Of a DNA stretch of 64,000 nt, positions 47,674 to 56,292 are shown in pieces. Location of the stretch: positions 180,005 through 244,004 of the forward strand of contig NZ_QENU01000002.1 of the NCBI RefSeq assembly GCF_003096995.1, in the 5' to 3' direction. Each line of letters starts with the position of its first letter. Position 1 is the first letter of the stretch. Made by a program: the position numbers and the translations under genes. Source of the stretch: Alitibacter langaaensis DSM 22999. Its GTDB lineage: Bacteria; Pseudomonadota; Gammaproteobacteria; Enterobacterales; Pasteurellaceae. The notes under the pieces were generated by a model, which was not told the DNA's origin, searched no databases, and was given only the letters and a program-made list of their open reading frames with translations.

Positions 47674-48444
47674 ATGTTAACTGAAGCGTTATTAGTCGCC
47701 GTTTGGGCGTTCTTCTGTGGTATCGATAAATACGATGTCGCATTAAATATTCACCGTCCGTTAATTACAGGTCCTGTTGTGGGCTTAATTATGGGGGATG
47801 TTCAATTAGGATTACTTACAGGGGCAACTCTTGAGCTAGCTTGGTTAGGTTTAGTGCCTAATGCGGGTGCTCAACCACCTGATGTAACAATGGGTACAAT
47901 CGCAGCCGTTGCATTTGCTGTAATGACAGGACAATCAGCCGAAGTGGCAATGGGTGTAGGTATGCCAATTGCGGTATTAATGCAAATGTTAGTGATTGGA
48001 TTCTTTGCATTAACTTCATTTACGATGGGTAAAGCAGATCGCTATGCAGAGCAAGCTAATGCAAATGGTATTGACTTCTTATTAATTTCAACCATCTCAT
48101 TACGCTCATTAATGTATGCAATTGTTGCCTTTATCACGGTTTACTTCGGTGAACACGCGGCAGCATGGATTGATAATAATGCACCGAAAGAGCTTTTAGC
48201 AGGTTTAGGTATCGGCGCTCGTTTAGTTCCAGCAATCGGTTTTGCAATGTTGTTAAAAATCATGTGGTCAAAACAAGTGGCTGGTGTATTCTTCATCGGT
48301 TTTGTTGCAACAACTTACTTAAAACTTCCAATTATGGCAGTTGCAATCATCGGTGGTTCAATCGCAGTACTTTATTTCTACTTCTCAGGTAACGGCAATA
48401 ACAATAAACAATCTCAAGCACAGGAGTTTGAAGATGGAATCTAA
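47674..48444 (+). CDS. agaW: PTS EIIC component, mannose family
   Basis: This membrane channel component has 256 residues and about seven hydrophobic helices. It contains the family signature GATLELAWLGLVPNAGAQPPD near the N-terminus; part of it is MGDVQLGLLTGATLEL. Its last 11 bases overlap the IID gene. Confidence 0.9.
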   Translation: MLTEALLVAVWAFFCGIDKYDVALNIHRPLITGPVVGLIMGDVQLGLLTGATLELAWLGLVPNAGAQPPDVTMGTIAAVAFAVMTGQSAEVAMGVGMPIAVLMQMLVIGFFALTSFTMGKADRYAEQANANGIDFLLISTISLRSLMYAIVAFITVYFGEHAAAWIDNNAPKELLAGLGIGARLVPAIGFAMLLKIMWSKQVAGVFFIGFVATTYLKLPIMAVAIIGGSIAVLYFYFSGNGNNNKQSQAQEFEDGI

Positions 48445-49300
48445 AAATGTAAATAATCAAGTAAGCCTTGTTGATGATATTGACGCATATCAAGATCAAA
48501 CAGTTCGCAAAGTGATTACAAAAGGCGACCTTTGGAAATGTGCGATCCGTGGTTTATTTATGGAAGGTAACTTCAACTTTGAACGTATGCAAGCGGGGGG
48601 GTTTGCCTATTCCATTATTCCAGCGTTGAAGAAGATTCACGGTAATAACAAAAATGATTTAGCAAAATCATTAAAAAACCACCTTCAATTCTTTAATGCG
48701 AGTCCAAAACTCTTTACTTTCTTGCTAGGTACTGCCGTTGCAATGGAAGAAAACAAAGAAAAACCTTCTACAATCAATGTAATGAAAGTAGCAGGGATGG
48801 GGCCTACTGGGGGGATCGGTGATGGTATCGACCATATGACACTGATGCCATTAACGCTTGCTTTAGGTGCTTCAATTTCATTAGAAGGCTCTTTGGCTGG
48901 GCCATTTGTATTCTTTGTTTTATACCAACTCGTACACTTCTTTGTTTATTTTGGCTTAATGTTTATGGGCTACAAAGCAGGTACGGCAGCGATGGTAAAT
49001 ATGAGTGATTCAACAGAACGCTTAGCCAAAGCAGCGAATATTATGGGTATCTTCGTTATCGGTGCATTGTGTGCGACTTTCATTAATTTTAAGACAACGG
49101 CGACACTTGAACTCGGTGGTAAAGTAGTTACCCTACAAACGGATTTATTTGACAAAATTATGCCAAATATCCTACCGTTAGCCTTAGTATTCCTAATGTT
49201 TAAATTGGTAAAAGGCACCGGTTTCTGGGCAAAACCACCAGTACTGATTTTTAGTACCCTTGCCTTCGGTATAATTGGTCACTTAATTGGCATTCTTTAA
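48434..49300 (+). CDS. agaE: PTS EIID component, mannose family
   Basis: I start at MESKNVNNQVSLVDDIDAYQ (288 aa); the ATG lies within the end of the IIC gene, preceded by CAGGAG, so the two are coupled. Signatures are FNFERMQAGGFAYSIIPALK and GPTGGIGDGIDHMTLMPL, typical of IID. A C-terminal membrane segment anchors it in the complex. Confidence 0.92.
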   Translation: MESKNVNNQVSLVDDIDAYQDQTVRKVITKGDLWKCAIRGLFMEGNFNFERMQAGGFAYSIIPALKKIHGNNKNDLAKSLKNHLQFFNASPKLFTFLLGTAVAMEENKEKPSTINVMKVAGMGPTGGIGDGIDHMTLMPLTLALGASISLEGSLAGPFVFFVLYQLVHFFVYFGLMFMGYKAGTAAMVNMSDSTERLAKAANIMGIFVIGALCATFINFKTTATLELGGKVVTLQTDLFDKIMPNILPLALVFLMFKLVKGTGFWAKPPVLIFSTLAFGIIGHLIGIL

Positions 49301-49316
49301 AAAATCACTTAGTACT

Positions 49317-49348
49317 TAAGGAAAATGGGGGAAACCTTATTTTCCTTC
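49317..49348 (+). terminator. Intercistronic hairpin between IID and IIA genes
   Basis: AAGGAAAAT and ATTTTCCTT pair across a 12-base loop. No T-run follows, so mRNA processing or stability is more likely than termination. Confidence 0.5.
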
Positions 49349-49376
49349 TAGAATAACAATAAAATAAGGACAGATT

Positions 49377-49817
49377 ATGTTAGGTATCGTTGTATCAGGT
49401 CATATTAATTTTGCTTCTGGAATGCGTTCTGCAGTAGAAGCAATCGTTGGTCAGCAACCACAATTAGAATTTGTGGATTTTTTAGAAACGATGACGACTG
49501 AGGATTTAGAAGCACAACTGTCAGCGGCTAAAGAGCGTGTAAATACTGGTGAAGGTGTGTTGTTCTTAGTCGATTTATATGGTGGCTCGCCTTGTAATCG
49601 AGCAGTGAATATTTTATTACAGGATCCGAATGTTGAAGTTGTTGCTGGAACTAATTTATCAATGATCGTTAATGCAGCATTGGAACGTGAAGATTTATCA
49701 TTACGTGAAGTTACAGATTATTTGACCAATGGTGAATTTAGCCAAATCAAAGATTTACGTCAGGATTTAGCCGCACTTTCGCAAAATAATGATGACGGCG
49801 AAGAAGACGGGCTATAA
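49377..49817 (+). CDS. agaF: PTS EIIA component, mannose family
   Basis: This is the 146-residue IIA that accepts phosphate from HPr. It begins MLGIVVSGHINFASGMRSAV, with His 9 as the phosphorylation site, and has the LVDLYGGSPCNRAV core. The C-terminal ten residues are acidic. The next gene starts 34 bases downstream. Confidence 0.9.
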   Translation: MLGIVVSGHINFASGMRSAVEAIVGQQPQLEFVDFLETMTTEDLEAQLSAAKERVNTGEGVLFLVDLYGGSPCNRAVNILLQDPNVEVVAGTNLSMIVNAALEREDLSLREVTDYLTNGEFSQIKDLRQDLAALSQNNDDGEEDGL

Positions 49818-49851
49818 GTATTCACATTATAAAACAATGAGAGGAGAAACA

Positions 49852-50898
49852 ATGAACCCTCAACAACAAATCGTTGCCGTGATGAAAAAGGTTTATCAAT
49901 GGCAAGCTGCAAATCAAACTCGTACAGTCATACGCAGAACAGGACGAGTACGTTTTATTAAAGATACAGACTGGGATCGTGCTGTTTTTTGGGGGAGCGT
50001 ATCAAATGCTTGGAAAGTGACGGGCGAACAAGTTTTCTTAGATGGTGTATTAAATTATACCTTGCACACTGGTTTTCGCACGGGGCCACACGCCCGCTTT
50101 GCTGACGATTTAGTTTGTGCACAACCTTATCTTGATGTTTATCCACTATTCAATCAACCTGAGGCATTAGAACCAACCATTAATTTTGTTGAAGATATGC
50201 TAGCCAACCCTAAACCAGGGCGTGAAGATTGGTGGTGGTGTGACTCACTCTTTATGGCACCGCAAGTGTTCTTTACTTTATCTACATTGACAGGAGAAAG
50301 TAAATACCGTGATTACGCAAATCAAGCGTGGTGGGATTCTGTAGAGCATTTACAAGATAAAGGAACAGGATTATTTTACCGCGATCACCGCTATATTCCA
50401 GATGGAAAAGGCGGAGAATTACGCGAAGCGAATGGCGAAAAAGTCTTTTGGGGACGTGGTGTAGGTTGGGTAATTGCGGCGATTCCGCGTCTATTCCGTG
50501 ATATGCCAGAAGATTATCCGGAACGTGATCGCTATTTAGCACTTTATCGTCAACTCGCTGAAACTATTTTACCATTCCAATATGAAGATGGTTTCTGGCG
50601 TGCAAGTTTACTAGATCCACAAAGTTTCCCAGCAAAAGAAAGCAGTGCAACAGCACTCTTCTGTTATGCTTTGGCTTGGGGCGTGAATCAAGGTGTGCTA
50701 GACCGTGCAAAATATCAACCAGCCGTAGAAAAAGCGTGGTCGGGATTAGTAAGTGCGGTCGATTCTAAGGGAAAATTAGGTTGGATTCAATTACCGGCCT
50801 TTAATCCTCGCGAAGTAAAAGCGGAACATAACATTGATTATGGTGTTGGTGCATTCTTATTAGCTGGTGCTGAAATGTATCAACTACAAGCTAAATAA
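49852..50898 (+). CDS. Unsaturated uronyl hydrolase (GH105/GH88 type)
   Basis: It should remove a 4,5-unsaturated uronate from the non-reducing end of lyase-made oligosaccharides, acting in the cytosol as no signal is present. The start MNPQQQIVAVMKKVYQWQAA (348 aa) has GAGGAGAA upstream. It has an alpha/alpha-barrel composition with EDWWWCDSLFMAPQVF (the Asp typical of the catalytic region), KVFWGRGVGWVIAAI and SSATALFCYALAWGV. These fit GH105/GH88 (Glyco_hydro_88). The length is close to GH105; GH88 chondroitin-type enzymes are somewhat longer. Its place in an Aga-PTS operon suggests phosphorylated GalNAc-containing disaccharides as substrates. Confidence 0.82.
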   Translation: MNPQQQIVAVMKKVYQWQAANQTRTVIRRTGRVRFIKDTDWDRAVFWGSVSNAWKVTGEQVFLDGVLNYTLHTGFRTGPHARFADDLVCAQPYLDVYPLFNQPEALEPTINFVEDMLANPKPGREDWWWCDSLFMAPQVFFTLSTLTGESKYRDYANQAWWDSVEHLQDKGTGLFYRDHRYIPDGKGGELREANGEKVFWGRGVGWVIAAIPRLFRDMPEDYPERDRYLALYRQLAETILPFQYEDGFWRASLLDPQSFPAKESSATALFCYALAWGVNQGVLDRAKYQPAVEKAWSGLVSAVDSKGKLGWIQLPAFNPREVKAEHNIDYGVGAFLLAGAEMYQLQAK

Positions 50899-50931
50899 AC
50901 TCAAGTTATTTAATCATAGAGGAAAGAAAAT

Positions 50932-51573
50932 ATGAAAATTGCATTAATGATGGAAAATAGCCAAGCGGCAAAAAATCCTATTGTTCTAAATGAATTAAAA
51001 AATGTGGTTGAACCCAAAGGACATAGTGTTTACAACGTAGGGATGAACAGCGAGCAAGATCATCATCTAACCTATATCCATCTCGGGATTATGGCCAGTA
51101 TTCTATTAAATTCTAAAGCCGTTGATTTTGTGGTAGCGGGTTGTGGCACAGGACAAGGGGCATTGATGTCATTAAATGTTCACCCAGGTGTGGTATGTGG
51201 CTACTGCCTTGATCCTGCTGATGCGTTCTTATTCTCACAAATCAATAATGGTAATGCCTTATCTTTAGCCTTTGCAAAAGGTTTTGGTTGGGGAGCAGAA
51301 TTAAATGTTCGCTATATGTTTGAAAAAGCATTCGAAGGTGAAAAAGGTCAAGGTTATCCACCAGAGCGTCGTGAACCACAAGTTCGTAATGCGGGCATCT
51401 TAAACCAAGTAAAAGCAGCTGTTGTAAAAGATAACTATTTGGATACATTACGTGCAATTGATCAAGAATTAGTGAAAACCGCTGTGAGTGGCGAGCGTTT
51501 CCAACAATGTTTCTTTGATAATTGTCAAGATGATGAAATCCGTGCTTATGTTACAGCCGTTCTAAATAGCTAA
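50932..51573 (+). CDS. RpiB/LacA/LacB-family isomerase, DhuI-like
   Basis: The 213 residues begin MKIALMMENSQAAKNPIVLN and contain VDFVVAGCGTGQGALMSLNV with the RpiB-type Cys, and NNGNALSLAFAKGFGWGAEL. RpiB is about 150 residues; this longer branch includes the DhuI isomerases, which convert the keto form of unsaturated glucuronate in streptococcal glycosaminoglycan clusters. Placed directly behind the unsaturated uronyl hydrolase, the same reaction is inferred here. An alternative is a LacAB-type galactose/tagatose-phosphate isomerase. Confidence 0.75.
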   Translation: MKIALMMENSQAAKNPIVLNELKNVVEPKGHSVYNVGMNSEQDHHLTYIHLGIMASILLNSKAVDFVVAGCGTGQGALMSLNVHPGVVCGYCLDPADAFLFSQINNGNALSLAFAKGFGWGAELNVRYMFEKAFEGEKGQGYPPERREPQVRNAGILNQVKAAVVKDNYLDTLRAIDQELVKTAVSGERFQQCFFDNCQDDEIRAYVTAVLNS

Positions 51574-51615
51574 TCTGCTATGATATGTAGGGGGAAGAGA
51601 AATTTCCTCCTGCAT

Positions 51616-51648
51616 AAGTAATTTTTCACTGAAATTACTTTTTCAAAT
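51616..51648 (+). terminator. Attenuator ahead of the sulfatase maturase
   Basis: AAGTAATTT and AAATTACTT pair across six to seven bases and are followed by TTTCAAATTT, 30 bases before the maturase start. Confidence 0.6.
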
Positions 51649-51674
51649 TTAATTTTTTCACATTAGGAGTTTTT

Positions 51675-52871
51675 ATGTGTCAGTCTCAACCTGCTTATTT
51701 CCATATGATGGCAAAACCGAGTAGTTTTCATTGTAATATCAAATGTGAATACTGCTTTTATTTAGAGAAAGAGCAAGTGCTTACGCATAATGTACGCCTA
51801 ATGAGCGAAGAAACATTAAGAAACTATATAAAGAATTATATTGAATCCCACTCAGGCGATCATGTTGATTTCGCTTGGCAAGGTGGTGAGCCAACGCTAC
51901 TTGGGCTTGATTTCTTTAAAAGTGCGGTCAAATTTCAGCAAGAATTTGCAAATGGCAAAACCATTACAAATGGCTTTCAGACCAATGGTATTGCTCTTAA
52001 CCGCCAATGGGCAGAGTTTTTCAAAGAAAATAATTTTTTAATTGGTATCTCCGTTGATGGATTAAGCGAGGTACACGATCGCTATCGTATTTCAGTAAAT
52101 GGGCAGCCTACTTTTGAACGTGTGAAAAGAGCTATTGAATTACTGAAAGAATACGAAGTAGATTTCAACACACTTACTGTGATTAATGATAAAAACTGGC
52201 ATAAAGGAAAAGAAACTTACCAAGCATTAAAAGCATTGGGATCGACTTTTATGCAGTTTATTCCGATTGTTGAAGTCGCCAACTATTCTTTGCAACGCAA
52301 TGATTATAATCCAGGTAAAAATTATCGAATGGCGCCATTTTCTGTGCCTGCTGATGGGTATGGACATTTTCTGTTAGATGTATTTACCGAATGGGTTTGC
52401 CAAGATGTGGGGCGTATTTTTGTGCGTGAATTTGATAATTTACTTGGGCAATGGCTCGGTTACCCGTCAACAAGTTGTATTCATACTGAAACTTGTGGCA
52501 CAGCAATGATTGTTGAAGCGAATGGTGATGTCTATTCTTGCGACCATTATGTTTATCCAGATTATTGTTTAGGTAATGTGAACACGAAACCATTAAATGA
52601 AATAGCGCTTTCAACGAAACAACAAAAATTTGGCAATGCGAAAAAAGAAACCCTCACAAAAGCCTGTGAAAAATGTGATGTACGCTTGATTTGTCAGGGG
52701 GGGTGTCCAAAACATCGTATTGTGAATTTGAAAGGGGAAAAATTTAAACACAATTATCTTTGCCCTTCTTATCAACTCTTTTTCCGTCAAACTGCCCCGT
52801 TGATGCATCGTATGCGAGATATTGTGCAACAAGGTGGTTTGGCAGAAGAAATTATGAAAATAATCAACTAA
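51675..52871 (+). CDS. Anaerobic sulfatase-maturating enzyme (radical SAM)
   Basis: It oxidises the active-site Cys (or Ser) of sulfatases to formylglycine before export. The 398-residue protein has the radical-SAM cluster motif CNIKCEYC (Cys 20, 24, 27), WQGGEPTLLGLDFF, and a C-terminal SPASM region with several cysteines (TCGTAMIVEANGDVYSCDHY, CEKCDVRLICQGGCP) for two auxiliary clusters. It lies 18 bases upstream of one sulfatase, and the other sulfatase is in the same locus; both have the Cys-type motif. An uptake word lies inside near 51920. Confidence 0.93.
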   Translation: MCQSQPAYFHMMAKPSSFHCNIKCEYCFYLEKEQVLTHNVRLMSEETLRNYIKNYIESHSGDHVDFAWQGGEPTLLGLDFFKSAVKFQQEFANGKTITNGFQTNGIALNRQWAEFFKENNFLIGISVDGLSEVHDRYRISVNGQPTFERVKRAIELLKEYEVDFNTLTVINDKNWHKGKETYQALKALGSTFMQFIPIVEVANYSLQRNDYNPGKNYRMAPFSVPADGYGHFLLDVFTEWVCQDVGRIFVREFDNLLGQWLGYPSTSCIHTETCGTAMIVEANGDVYSCDHYVYPDYCLGNVNTKPLNEIALSTKQQKFGNAKKETLTKACEKCDVRLICQGGCPKHRIVNLKGEKFKHNYLCPSYQLFFRQTAPLMHRMRDIVQQGGLAEEIMKIIN

Positions 52872-52889
52872 TACACGAAGGAGAATTTG

Positions 52890-54512
52890 ATGAAACTTTC
52901 ATTACTTAATAAGTGTTTGCTATCGGCAATGGTTGTAGGAGGTGCCGCTCAGCCACTTTATGCTCAAACTAACAATACACAACAGCCAAATGTTTTAGTT
53001 ATTGTGATGGATGATCTTGGTACGGGACAATTGGATTTTGCGATTGATACGCTTGATAAAGAAGCGTTGAAAAAACGCCCTGTTGCACCGCGTTATCAAG
53101 GTGATTTGGATAAAATGATTGATGCTGCTCAGCGAGCGATGCCGAATGTATCAAAACTGGCTGCAAGTGGGGTAAAAATGACAAATGCCTTTGTTGCTCA
53201 CCCAGTTTGTGGACCATCTCGCGCAGGGATTTTAACGGGACGTTATCCAGCATCATTCGGTATTTATAGTAATGATGATTCTTTCAATGGTATTCCTTTG
53301 GATATTAAACTGCTTCCAGCATTATTCCAAGAGAATGGCTATACCACCGCAAATATTGGTAAATACCATAATGCGCGTGTAAATAGAGATAAAAAAATTG
53401 GACGTATTACCAAACCAGAAGATGTGCAAACCCGTGATTACCACGATAATTTCTCATCTATTCCAGATAAAGGCTATTTCCCAACGGATCGTGGCTTTGA
53501 TTATTCTTACAGCTACTTTGTTTCAGGTGCGGCATTATGGAATTCACCAGCCTTATGGCGTAATGATAAGCCAATTGAATCTCCAGGATACCTAACTCAC
53601 AATTTAACCAATGAAGCGCTTAATTTCATTGATAAAACAGGTAATAAACCATTTTTCCTCAACCTTGCATATAGTGTTCCACATATTCCTTTAGAAGAAG
53701 CTTCACCAGCGAAATATATGGATCGCTTCAATACTGGAAATGTGGAAGCAGATAAATACTTTGCAGCGATTAATGCGGCAGATGAAGGTATCGGTAAAAT
53801 TGTTGATAAGTTGAAAGCGGATGGAAAATTAGACAATACGATTATTTTCTTCTTATCTGACAACGGTTCTGTTCACGAAGCACCAATGCCGTTAAATGGT
53901 ATGGATAGAGGATTTAAAGGTCAAATGTATAATGGTGGTTTACGTGTACCATTCATCGTTTCTTGGCCAGGTCATATCCCTGCAAATAGTAAAAATGACA
54001 GCTTAATTTCTGCTGTGGATATTCTTCCAACAGCATTGAAAGCGGCAAATATTAAAGTGCCTGATTCTTTAAAACTTGATGGACGTGATATTTTACCTGT
54101 ATTAGAAGGCAAAGAAAAAGTCTCTCCACACCAATATTTATATTGGGCAGGTCCAGGTGCAAAACATTATAGTGAAGAAAACCAACAATTCTGGGCGGAT
54201 TATTGGAAGTTCATTACCTATAATACCAATGAAGCACCGAAAAACCCGCATTTAGAGAAATTATCAAAAAGCTCATGGGCAATTCGTGATCAAGATTGGA
54301 CACTTTATTTCTACAATGACGGTAGCAATAAACTCCATCTTTACCACGATAAAGTTGATGCCGCGGAAAGCCAAGATGTTGCAGCTAAATATCCAGAGAA
54401 AGTAAAAGAATTACAAACTGCTTTCTATGATTGGATTCGTGCGCAACCAAAACCGATGGCGTGGAATCCGGAAGAATTCCAAGCTATTGAAGCTTCTGCA
54501 AAAGGTAAATAA
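52890..54512 (+). CDS. Periplasmic Cys-type sulfatase, Sec-exported
   Basis: I start at MKLSLLNKCLLSAMVVGGAA (540 aa; AAGGAG upstream), which gives a Sec signal peptide ending PLYAQ. The motif VCGPSRAGILTGRYP holds Cys 107 for formylglycine. Metal ligands are in VMDDLGTGQ (N-terminal Asp pair) and FFLSDNGSVHEAP. It differs strongly from the sulfatase at 42861 in sequence and export route, so the two probably remove sulfate from different positions. The gene lies directly behind the maturase. Confidence 0.92.
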   Translation: MKLSLLNKCLLSAMVVGGAAQPLYAQTNNTQQPNVLVIVMDDLGTGQLDFAIDTLDKEALKKRPVAPRYQGDLDKMIDAAQRAMPNVSKLAASGVKMTNAFVAHPVCGPSRAGILTGRYPASFGIYSNDDSFNGIPLDIKLLPALFQENGYTTANIGKYHNARVNRDKKIGRITKPEDVQTRDYHDNFSSIPDKGYFPTDRGFDYSYSYFVSGAALWNSPALWRNDKPIESPGYLTHNLTNEALNFIDKTGNKPFFLNLAYSVPHIPLEEASPAKYMDRFNTGNVEADKYFAAINAADEGIGKIVDKLKADGKLDNTIIFFLSDNGSVHEAPMPLNGMDRGFKGQMYNGGLRVPFIVSWPGHIPANSKNDSLISAVDILPTALKAANIKVPDSLKLDGRDILPVLEGKEKVSPHQYLYWAGPGAKHYSEENQQFWADYWKFITYNTNEAPKNPHLEKLSKSSWAIRDQDWTLYFYNDGSNKLHLYHDKVDAAESQDVAAKYPEKVKELQTAFYDWIRAQPKPMAWNPEEFQAIEASAKGK

Positions 54513-54521
54513 TGTTATCGT

Positions 54522-54550
54522 TCAGCCACAATTAGTTGTGGCTGATTTTT
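54522..54550 (+). terminator. Terminator behind the Sec-exported sulfatase
   Basis: TCAGCCACAA TTAG TTGTGGCTGA is a perfect 10-bp stem followed by five T. It ends 10 bases before the next start. Confidence 0.85.
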
Positions 54551-54562
54551 CAAGGGATTATG

Positions 54563-55366
54563 ATGACAAAAATTACACTCAGTATCTTAGATAAAGACAA
54601 TAATATCAAAATAGGTAAAAGTGCATTTGAGTTTTTAGCATTCACTTACAAGGGCGAGTATCAAGCAGGCGATCGCATTCGTCTTGAGGTTGATTCTGCA
54701 CCTTGCTATCTTAAATTACGTCTTGAAGATAGCTTAGAAAGTAGCGTGATCTATTTAACCGAAAACGTTTTTGAATTTCAAATTCCTTTTGGCGATGATA
54801 GACGCTTATATAACAGTGATAAAGTCTTTCAAGGTGGGCTGCATTTTCTTTGGGTGAGAACGGCAAGAGATTATGAAATTAGCCAATATACTAACCTTGC
54901 ATTCAATCCTTATTTCCAATCTCATCAAACAGAGGTTTACCCTCGGGTAACGAGTAATATCACACCAAGTAATATTCGTTTTGCACCACATAATGTGATT
55001 GATGGTATTTTTGATAGCAATGCACACGGTTCGTATCCGTTTACGTCTTGGAGCAATGCACAAGATCCCAAGGCACAACTTACCATTGATTTTGGACGAA
55101 CTGTTGAAATTGACGGGCTAATTCTCATTTTGCGAGCTGATTTCCCTCACGATGCTTGGTGGCAACAAATCCGAGTCTGTTTTTCAGATGGTTCAGAACA
55201 ACTATTATCCTTAGAAAGAAGTGGGCAGCCTCAAACATTTTATTTTGATAAACGCCAGTGTGATTCACTTACATTGACCGATTTTTTGAAAGGAAAAGAT
55301 GCTTCTCCTTTCACCGCATTAACTCAAATTGAAGTTTTAGGAAAAAATGTATCAACAAATTCATAA
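54563..55366 (+). CDS. Cytosolic discoidin-like (F5/8 type C-like) carbohydrate-binding protein
   Basis: The 267-residue product from the second of two adjacent ATGs begins MTKITLSILDKDNNIKIGKS; AAGGG is better spaced from this start. The C-terminal half (about 130-260) shows HNVIDGIFDSNAHGSYPF, DPKAQLTIDFGRTVEIDGL and RADFPHDAWWQQIRVCFSDG, the pattern of galactose-binding/discoidin folds. The N-terminal half is beta-rich and not recognised. There is no signal peptide, odd for a carbohydrate-binding module. It may be an enzyme of unknown activity on internalised oligosaccharides. It sits between a sulfatase and the regulator gene. Confidence 0.5.
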   Translation: MTKITLSILDKDNNIKIGKSAFEFLAFTYKGEYQAGDRIRLEVDSAPCYLKLRLEDSLESSVIYLTENVFEFQIPFGDDRRLYNSDKVFQGGLHFLWVRTARDYEISQYTNLAFNPYFQSHQTEVYPRVTSNITPSNIRFAPHNVIDGIFDSNAHGSYPFTSWSNAQDPKAQLTIDFGRTVEIDGLILILRADFPHDAWWQQIRVCFSDGSEQLLSLERSGQPQTFYFDKRQCDSLTLTDFLKGKDASPFTALTQIEVLGKNVSTNS

Positions 55367-55436
55367 GGTAAAACAATAAAATGAAAGATTTTATTCATTT
55401 TTAGACGGAGTAAATTGATTTTTTAGCAATTTATTA

Positions 55437-55456
55437 TTTCGTTTTCTTTCATTTAT
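55437..55456 (+). promoter_or_regulatory. Candidate AgaR operator before the regulator gene
   Basis: TTTCGTTTTCTTTCATTTAT matches 18 of 20 positions of the TTTCRTTTYRTTTYNYTYKK core that I recall for E. coli AgaR. It is 51 bases upstream of the DeoR-family gene, where autoregulation is expected. Confidence 0.6.
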
Positions 55457-55506
55457 GTTTGTTTTGATTTATAATTTTTAAAACATAACACATCAAAGGA
55501 CAAAAA

Positions 55507-56280
55507 ATGAAGAGTGCTCTTGAAAGAAGAATGGAGATAGTGGCGATAGTCAATAAAAACTCTTCGGCACGCGTTGAAGAGTTGTCTGAAATCTTTTCTG
55601 TTTCTACGGTGAATATTCGTCAAGATCTTAATTTTCTTGAAAAAAATGGTTATATCGTGCGTTCTCACGGTGGTGCTGTACCGAATCGAGGCATCATGGC
55701 AGAACTCAGTAATTCGGAAAAACGAAATCGTAATTTAAGTGCTAAAAGTAAAATTGCAGCGGCAGCGCTACAATTTATCGAAGATTATGACAGCATTATT
55801 TTAGACTCGGGCACCACAACAAAAGAAATTGCAGTCGCACTAAAAAAATCAACACGCCAGAATGTTTTAGTGATGACTAATGGATTGGATGTTGCTTTTG
55901 AGCTCGCTGATGCAAATGATGTTGAAGTGCTTATGACAGGCGGAAAATTGCGTAAAAATGCGATGTCTTTTTCTGGTTTGCAAGCGGATGCAAGCCTTGC
56001 TAATTATCGTTTCAATAAAGTATTTTTGGGTGTAGATGGATTTGATATCCATACTGGAATCACCACACATAATGAACAAGAGGCCAATCTTAATCGCATT
56101 ATGTGTGATGTTTCTAACCAAGTAATTGCTGTGGCAGATTCAAGTAAATTCGGTCAAAAAAGTTGCCATATTATCCGTAAATTTGCAGATATTGATATTT
56201 TAATTACGGATTCGGGCATTCCTCCAGAATATTTAACCGCACTTCAAGAAAATGATATTGAAGTGATTATTGTTGATTAG
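55507..56280 (+). CDS. agaR: DeoR-family repressor, AgaR-like
   Basis: The 257-residue regulator has a DeoR helix-turn-helix (ARVEELSEIFSVSTVNIRQD, about 20-45, then RSHGGAVP). A sugar-phosphate-sensing DeoRC domain follows: DSIILDSGTTTKEIAVAL, VMTNGLDVAFEL, LMTGGKLRKNAMSFSG and VFLGVDGFDIHTGITT. In aga clusters this protein represses GalNAc genes and responds to GalNAc-6-P or GalN-6-P. It precedes agaA by 12 bases, so both form one transcript. Confidence 0.88.
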   Translation: MKSALERRMEIVAIVNKNSSARVEELSEIFSVSTVNIRQDLNFLEKNGYIVRSHGGAVPNRGIMAELSNSEKRNRNLSAKSKIAAAALQFIEDYDSIILDSGTTTKEIAVALKKSTRQNVLVMTNGLDVAFELADANDVEVLMTGGKLRKNAMSFSGLQADASLANYRFNKVFLGVDGFDIHTGITTHNEQEANLNRIMCDVSNQVIAVADSSKFGQKSCHIIRKFADIDILITDSGIPPEYLTALQENDIEVIIVD

Positions 56281-56292
56281 AAGGAAAGAATT

